64,000 nucleotides of DNA, from assembly GCF_963662255.1 (NCBI RefSeq), contig NC_085049.1:61365158-61429157 (forward strand). Direction: 5' to 3'. The stretch is from Cinclus cinclus. Its lineage: Eukaryota; Chordata; Aves; Passeriformes; Cinclidae. Below, piece by piece: positions 58,601-64,000 of the stretch. The position numbers and the translations under genes were made by a program. Under the pieces are notes generated by a model. The model searched no databases. It had not been told where the DNA came from and worked only from the letters and a program-made list of their open reading frames with translations. Each line of letters starts with the position of its first letter. Position 1 is the first letter of the stretch.

Positions 58601-61600
58601 GTTCCCAATCCAGTGCTCATTACTTATTTGAGCAGTGCTGCTTAGCTGGTTTTTACAGATACACAAGCTCATGGAAAAAGTAGAGTGCTGGCATGTGTGA
58701 AACCTGACACTGTTCCACCAGCACATATGATAACATCACAGTTGCATAAATTGGAAGAGCTAAGCCTAATTTTTGCTTGCAAAGACCAGAAAAATAATTA
58801 TATGCAACTTAATTATATACTCAAGGAAATTAACCGAAGATTTATATGTGGCTTTCTCTGCCAAGCACTTACAATTTGACCTGAATAAATTAAATACTAG
58901 TGAGGAAAGAAAACCTCCTAAGATTTTAGTGGTGCAATTTTAACTCTTCTGTGAATATTAATACTTAAAAGAAGGTAAAGAAAAGGATCTATAATAATTC
59001 AACAAAAAAAATTCCTACTGAAGAAGCAGAAAGATTGTATCAGTCCTATTTAAATTGACACAAAAATGTGATCATAGTTGTAACACATTTTAATTTCTGA
59101 TGCTTCAAAGCTTCTGATGCTTATTCACAAGCTCTCATGTTGAATCCCTTGAATTAACAGGCTTGAAGAGGTGAGAGTTTGACTGAGAGACTATTAGAAG
59201 GAAAGAGAATTAACTTGATGATTGCATCCAAAGCATTGCAGTCAACAGCTAAATATTCAGATGGAAACCAGTAAAGAGTGCTGTATGTACTGGAACCACT
59301 AGTATTTAATACCTTCATTAATGACATGGATAGTGAGAATGAGGTATCCCTCAGCAAGTTTGTGGGTGACACCACGCTCAGTGGTGCAGCTGACTCACTA
59401 AAGGGAAAGGACACCATCCAGAGGGACTTTGACAGACTTGAGGAGTGGCATCATAAAGTTCAACAAACCTGTGGGCAAGGTCCTGCATATGGATTGGGGA
59501 AATCACAAACATCAGTACAGACTGAAGATGAACTGATTTGGAGCAGCCTTGCAGGGGAGAACTTGGAGATACTGGTGGATGAAAAATTTGACGTGAGCCA
59601 GACAGTCTGGTCACAGCCCAGAAAGCACAGTCTGCAGGTTAAGGGAGGCAATTCTCCCTGTCTACTCCACTCTTGTGCAACCCCACTTGAAATACTGCAT
59701 CTAGCTGTGGGGTTCCCAGCACAAGAAAGACATGGATCTCTTGGAGAGGGTGCAGAGGATGACCACAAAAATGGTCTCGGGGGTGGAGCACCTCTCCTAT
59801 GAAGAAAGGCTGAGAAAGTTGGGGTTAATTGTTAAACTTGGAGAAGAGAAGGCTGTGGGGAGACCTGATTGCAGCCTTTCAAAGGGGGATTATGAGAAAG
59901 GTGGAGAGAGAATTTTTAACTAAGGCTGTAGTACAGACAGGACAAGGGATAATAGTTTTAAACTCAAGGAAGATAGATTTTGAGTGGATATAAAGAAGAA
60001 TGTATTTACAACAAGGATAGTGGGATCCTGGACCAGGTAGCCTGGAGAAGTGCAATAGCCCATCCCTGGAAGTGTTCAAAGTCAGGCTGGATAGAGCTCT
60101 GAGGCCAGATTTGACCTAGTGGAAGGTGTGCATGTCCATGGCAGGGGCATTGGACTGGATATTCTTCAAAAGACCATTCCCACACAAACTATTCTGTGAT
60201 TCTGTGATCAGCAGCACATGCTGACAATCACTTTATGGAGAGCAAGTCAAAGATTGACTGGGCTAGGCAGGTGTCAGGAGCTGGCTGGGAAGTGATGTAG
60301 GTAGTTCTGAGGAGATATTCACCAGGGGTTAGTCAGGACTGGCAGCTTTCTTGTCATACAAGCTGTATACGGACGCCTAGAGAGGACTTGTGGCACTGAG
60401 AGGAGCAAGCATCCACACACAGGGGCAGGGAGCAGCACACAGGTAGGGAAAGCTATTTCCCTAATGGCCCTCCTATCCTTTCTGTCATGTGCTTGTAACA
60501 GGTGTGCAGCAGGGGGTCAGGGCCATTAGGTTGGGCTGGCAGATGCAGCTTCTTCATACTAATTTCCTCATACAGCTAGAGCACTGCTCTGTCTCCTTAC
60601 CTCTTGGCTCTGTCCCCAGCATAGCCTCTGGCCATGTGGTAGAGCTCCACCTTGGGGACTGGCTTTGATCTGCTCAAAAGCCATGGCAAGTAATTCAGTG
60701 GTTAGCAATCCTGCTCTGGTTTGCCACCTGTGCCTAGGGTGGACACTTGCAGGAATGGCAGAAGCTGGCTAAATCCTGGATGACATCCGATTCTGCTGTT
60801 TTTCTGTGCTCGAATCCTATCCCTGTAAATCAGAAAGTCAGAAGAGTCCAGCCATGGGAAGCTGATGCACGTCAGCTTACGACCCATTGGTGATCCAGAT
60901 GCTTTGAATCAAGACCACTGACCTTCTCAGAAGTCATTAAGACATTGGAAGCTGTATTCTCCTGAACCATGTCACAGCTGAACTTGTGGCAGTAATAACA
61001 GTGATAAAAAAAACAAACAGGGTTTAAAACCATATACAAAAAATTGAGGCTATCAGTGTATGAATCCCATTGTGCCCACAAAGGTAGAGGGAATAGCTCC
61101 TTGATCTATCTATGTCTTTACTGTGGTTGAAAATATAATCATGTATGGCTTCATTTTACAGTCTGAAGGTTACAATTCCTTATAACACTATCCATAATGA
61201 CTAACTAATGTCATATTTTGTGTTCTTACTCACATGAATTACAGCTGCGTACTGAAAGCCATATTGATCTCAAGACTGAGAAAATGATAGTAATAGATTC
61301 CCTGACAGACCGTGTGTAAACCTCATTGACTTCCTTTTGCTCTTGTTTCCTTTGCAGTTTTGAAGGAATAGAATAAGTTAATTATAAAAGCCAGGAGAAG
61401 ATGAAGATAGATTTTATATTTAAGAGCCCCTGGCATATTTTTAAGAACACTAGGCTGTGAGGCTGCAGAGCTTAATAGCCTTAGACATTTGTCTTCTAAT
61501 TGGAATTATTTGTCAACAGTTATGAATTTAGGAAATGTAGAGTATGTAGATGATTGAAAAGAAATCATCTCAGAAACTTATCACCTTTCCAGGAATTAAC

Positions 61601-63240
61601 ATTTATTCTGATCTTTTTTTTTTTCTTCTGCTCTAGACTTTATACACTGGTATTGTCATTTATGCTCCAGCTTTAGCACTAAATCAAGGTAAGATGAGTA
61701 TACTGCTACTGATCCTCTATTAGTGTAATTTCTTCTGCATACAGTATTTTTTTTTGGTAGTGCAACACATAAAAATATAGCTCAGGGCTTGACTGTGAAG
61801 ACTTTTAATGGGAACTCTGTAAGCCTAGTCCCCTAATCCCTGCCTGTAAGGAATTACAGAAGAAATTTATGGCAATACTGGCTCTCATTTACTCTACCTC
61901 TGATGCAATACCTGTAGAGAATGGCTTATTCAGAAAAGTTGAGAAGACTTAAGTAAATTTTGAAGGCAATGCAGGCACTAAAGACAAATTTAATTCCTCC
62001 AGTTAAGTGCTATTCTTCAAGATTCTCGAGAGCAAGGCAAGTACTTAATATATGATTTTGGGCTGCCTGTAACTGTTTAATGCGGTCTGTCCTTTTTCCA
62101 GGAAAACCAAATCAACAGCAAAGAGATTGTTAACTTAAGATTTTATTGTGATATTTGCAAAGTTAAATATTTCCATTCTCTACTTCACAATGACTCTTTG
62201 ATTTGAAAATGAGCCACGTTCATTTCTAAAAGGGCAAAAGCTTTTTTATGGAGCCAAATTAAACTTTTAATCTGAGACCATTAATTTGTTCATTTGGCAA
62301 GAAAAGGGAATAACAAAATGCAAATAAAAAATGAATCATTTTAGCTAGAGTCAAGTCACAGTTTTTCTGCTTGTTGAATGGGTTTTTTTTTTCCCTGTTT
62401 ATTGGACAAAAAGGAAGAAAAATCCCAACATTCTCTGTATTGGTTTCCTCCAGTGTGTAAGTCCCACAGGTTTTGTGTCTTTGATATTTATATTTGCCTT
62501 GCAAATACATGCTAAACCAAGCTATGATTTAGCTGGCTCCTAATTAGAATAACTTCTGTTTTTGACTAGTTTTGTTTCAGTGTTTCTCGTTAGCCTGAGC
62601 TCTCTGTCAGGGACCCCCTGTGCCCTGCCTGGCAGCAGGTGAGCACGCCAAGCTGGGGCAGTGACAGCCTGTATGGCAGCCACAGCACAGTGTGGTGTAG
62701 CAGAAGCACATGATACTTAAGAGAAGGAACAGTAAAAGAAAGGCTTTTACTCTGATGCATTTCTTCCAGACAATGCTCAAACAACCTTTTCTCCATGGAG
62801 AACTGTGCTGTTTACTTGCTTAGATCGCTGCCTAAGGGCTGGGTAGCAACTACACAGGTGTTTCAAGGAAGGACATGTATTTTAAAACCTTCCTGAGCTG
62901 GGACACATTGGACGTGTTGTTTGGCAGAGTTCACATTAAAAGCAAATAGCTTCCTAGATCTTGAAATGAATCTCAGCTTTTTAGCAGTTTCCAAATCTGT
63001 AACAACTGTTTCGGTTTTAGAACTGGTTAGGGTGAATCCCACTAATCTTTTAATTGCCGTTTATGCCTCATACTTTTGCATTTAATTTATTTCTAGATTT
63101 TTCCAGTAATTGACCTTCAGTGTTTTGTCCCCAGTGCCTCATTCACCCTGGTGCTATTTCCCTCTCTTCCAGTCACTGGCTTTGACTTGTGGGGTGCAGT
63201 GGTGGCGACTGGCGTGGTCTGCACATTCTACTGCACACTG
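55296..63240 (+). CDS. SLC5A8: SLC5A8 sodium-coupled monocarboxylate transporter 1 (exons 1-4, 3' end off window)
   Basis: SLC5A8/SMCT1 is a plasma-membrane sodium:solute symporter (SSF family, LeuT-like fold) that imports lactate, pyruvate, short-chain fatty acids and nicotinate with sodium, classically at the apical face of colon and kidney epithelium. Four coding exons join in frame to 173 codons of about 610: TM helices near residues 7-28, 49-69 and 77-102, the [16 protein letters not shown] segment at 54-69, GITSTYE at 105-111, [19 protein letters not shown] spanning exons 3-4, and VVCTFYCTL at the end. The start at 55296 has A at -3 and G at +4; the product begins [12 protein letters not shown], about six residues shorter than human before the shared WDYVVF. 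The paralogue SLC5A12 is similar, but synteny beside UTP20 and residues such as IYYAFAGG favour SLC5A8. Upstream lie a CpG island and two TATA boxes. Confidence 0.95.
57325..57413 (+). mobile_element. CR1 LINE 3' stub
   Basis: gagctggactggatgattct through ctttcaactcagcatgttta to ggttctgtgat is a short CR1 3' end. It is in SLC5A8 intron 1. Confidence 0.75.
57689..57754 (+). CDS. SLC5A8: SLC5A8 exon 2 with GC donor
   Basis: Residues 112-133, [22 protein letters not shown], after a long pyrimidine tract and ttttgcag. The exon must end at ACG before gcaagt to keep the frame into exon 3, so the donor is GC rather than GT. The nearest GT, four bases on, would shift the frame. Confidence 0.93.
59275..60208 (+). 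mobile_element. CR1 LINE with decayed reverse-transcriptase segment
   Basis: The longest repeat copy here, about 930 bp, in SLC5A8 intron 2. Its 5' part translates as [16 protein letters not shown], then [13 protein letters not shown] and [10 protein letters not shown], the C-terminal reverse-transcriptase region of CR1 ORF2. The usual FADD catalytic motif reads FVGD, and stops follow at about 59802. The 3' end is the typical attctgtgattctgtgat. It is 5'-truncated and inactive. Confidence 0.9.
60209..61636 (+). other. Right part of SLC5A8 intron 2, no further feature seen
   Basis: Unique-looking intronic sequence after the CR1 copy, ending in a long pyrimidine tract before exon 3. Confidence 0.6.
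61637..61688 (+). CDS. SLC5A8: SLC5A8 exon 3
   Basis: Residues 134-150 plus one base, [17 protein letters not shown], between ctctag and gtaaga. Matches the human segment closely. Confidence 0.95.
63173..63240 (+). CDS. SLC5A8: SLC5A8 exon 4 (last exon inside the window)
   Basis: Residues 151-173, beginning [14 protein letters not shown] and ending CTFYCTL before gtacgt, phase 0. The following exon, expected to start GGLKAV, is not in the remaining 760 bases. Confidence 0.95.
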
Positions 63241-64000
63241 GTACGTGGGCCCTTCAGTTGAGAAAAATCTGTCCCTTTCACCACTCACATCAAATATGGA
63301 ATTTATTTAAAAAGTAGCCTAATAATCAGGTTACTCTGTGGAATTACATTTTACAGGTGCAGCCACAGGACCATATTCAACCTCTCTGAATGCATAGGCA
63401 GCCACTATGCAACTGAAATATTTTCTGTTATCATACACTCAAACTTCTGTTGTTGCTGAAAGAATAGCAAAAAAGGTAGATTTCCCTTTTCCTAGAAATC
63501 CTCCTGTAATTTTTCTTCTGATCTAGTAGGGTTTTGCTGTTCAATTTGTAAAACACCTCAATGCAACTGTAACAGTCTTGTGTGCTATTGAATAGAGCCA
63601 CTGAAAATAGCATGCCACATGAACAGATTGGTCTTTAATTTACTGTTAATTGCCCAAGTGTCTAGAAATTATGAAACGGAACCTCAGTGACAAATTTATT
63701 TGCATATGGTGGATTAAATAATGGGTTTTTTAAAAATTCAGATGAATGGTATACCTTCAGGAGTTAGTGGTGCTGTATGTAAATTAAGATGAGCACTGTC
63801 TGAAAATTAATCTTTTGATACAAACTTCTGAAACGGGTTATGTGGTAAAGGAAATACTGGATTAAACTATGTGTATGGCTAAAGTAAATTCCCATGCACT
63901 TCATAAAAGGGCCAGGATGTCCTGAATAGCTTCCAGAATATAATTCCTAAAGACATCACTACAGAATTAGTTCCACTAAAGATGAAGATGAAATTCATCT

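Noticed and set aside
59278..59802. 174-codon open frame in SLC5A8 intron 2
   Set aside because: It is a decayed piece of CR1 ORF2 followed by repeat untranslated sequence, not a host gene.
1..64000. tRNA, rRNA and CRISPR-like arrays
   Set aside because: No tRNA A/B box pair, rRNA segment or regularly spaced repeat array was seen.

Overview
The window is vertebrate nuclear DNA, almost certainly from a bird. The evidence is single-copy genes with many introns and GT-AG splice signals, sharp CpG islands, CR1 LINE fragments ending in the ATTCTGTGATTC-type 3' repeat, and avian-type endogenous retroviral LTRs. The ERVK-type LTR family in intron 14 is one I associate with songbirds, so a passerine is my best guess (inference, not tested). 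There is no prokaryotic, CRISPR or operon content.

Region 1-41942 (minus strand) is the first 57% or so of UTP20, the large HEAT-repeat component of the small-subunit processome. I could place 37 consecutive coding exons. They join without a frameshift or stop into 1,589 codons, against roughly 2,785 residues in the human protein. The remaining 3' exons lie off the left edge. The start codon has an excellent Kozak context and sits in a CpG island with a CACGTG E-box just upstream.

Region 41943-54700 is intergenic: a CpG island, simple repeats (a GT-rich tract and a (CAG)8), one solo LTR, and no gene I can support.

Region 54740-64000 (plus strand) is the 5' part of SLC5A8, the sodium-coupled monocarboxylate transporter SMCT1. 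It has a CpG island with a tandemly duplicated TATA-containing segment, a short upstream ORF, and coding exons 1-4 (173 codons); the rest lies off the right edge. Intron 2 appears to use a GC-AG splice pair. The head-to-head UTP20/SLC5A8 order matches human 12q23, which supports both names.

Repeats: CR1 fragments lie near 3.1, 14.4, 40.7, 57.4 and 59.3-60.2 kb; the last keeps a decayed reverse-transcriptase segment. A composite ERVK-type insertion at 25.3-28.5 kb in UTP20 intron 14 holds three LTRs, one inverted and nested inside another, plus a minisatellite-bearing interior with no gag or pol that I can see.

The two genes have unrelated jobs (ribosome assembly in the nucleolus; monocarboxylate uptake at the plasma membrane) and are neighbours only by position. 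I found no convincing undescribed system. The most useful oddities are the duplicated TATA promoter, the GC-AG intron and the structure of the ERVK composite. All family assignments come from reading translations against remembered protein families; no search was run.
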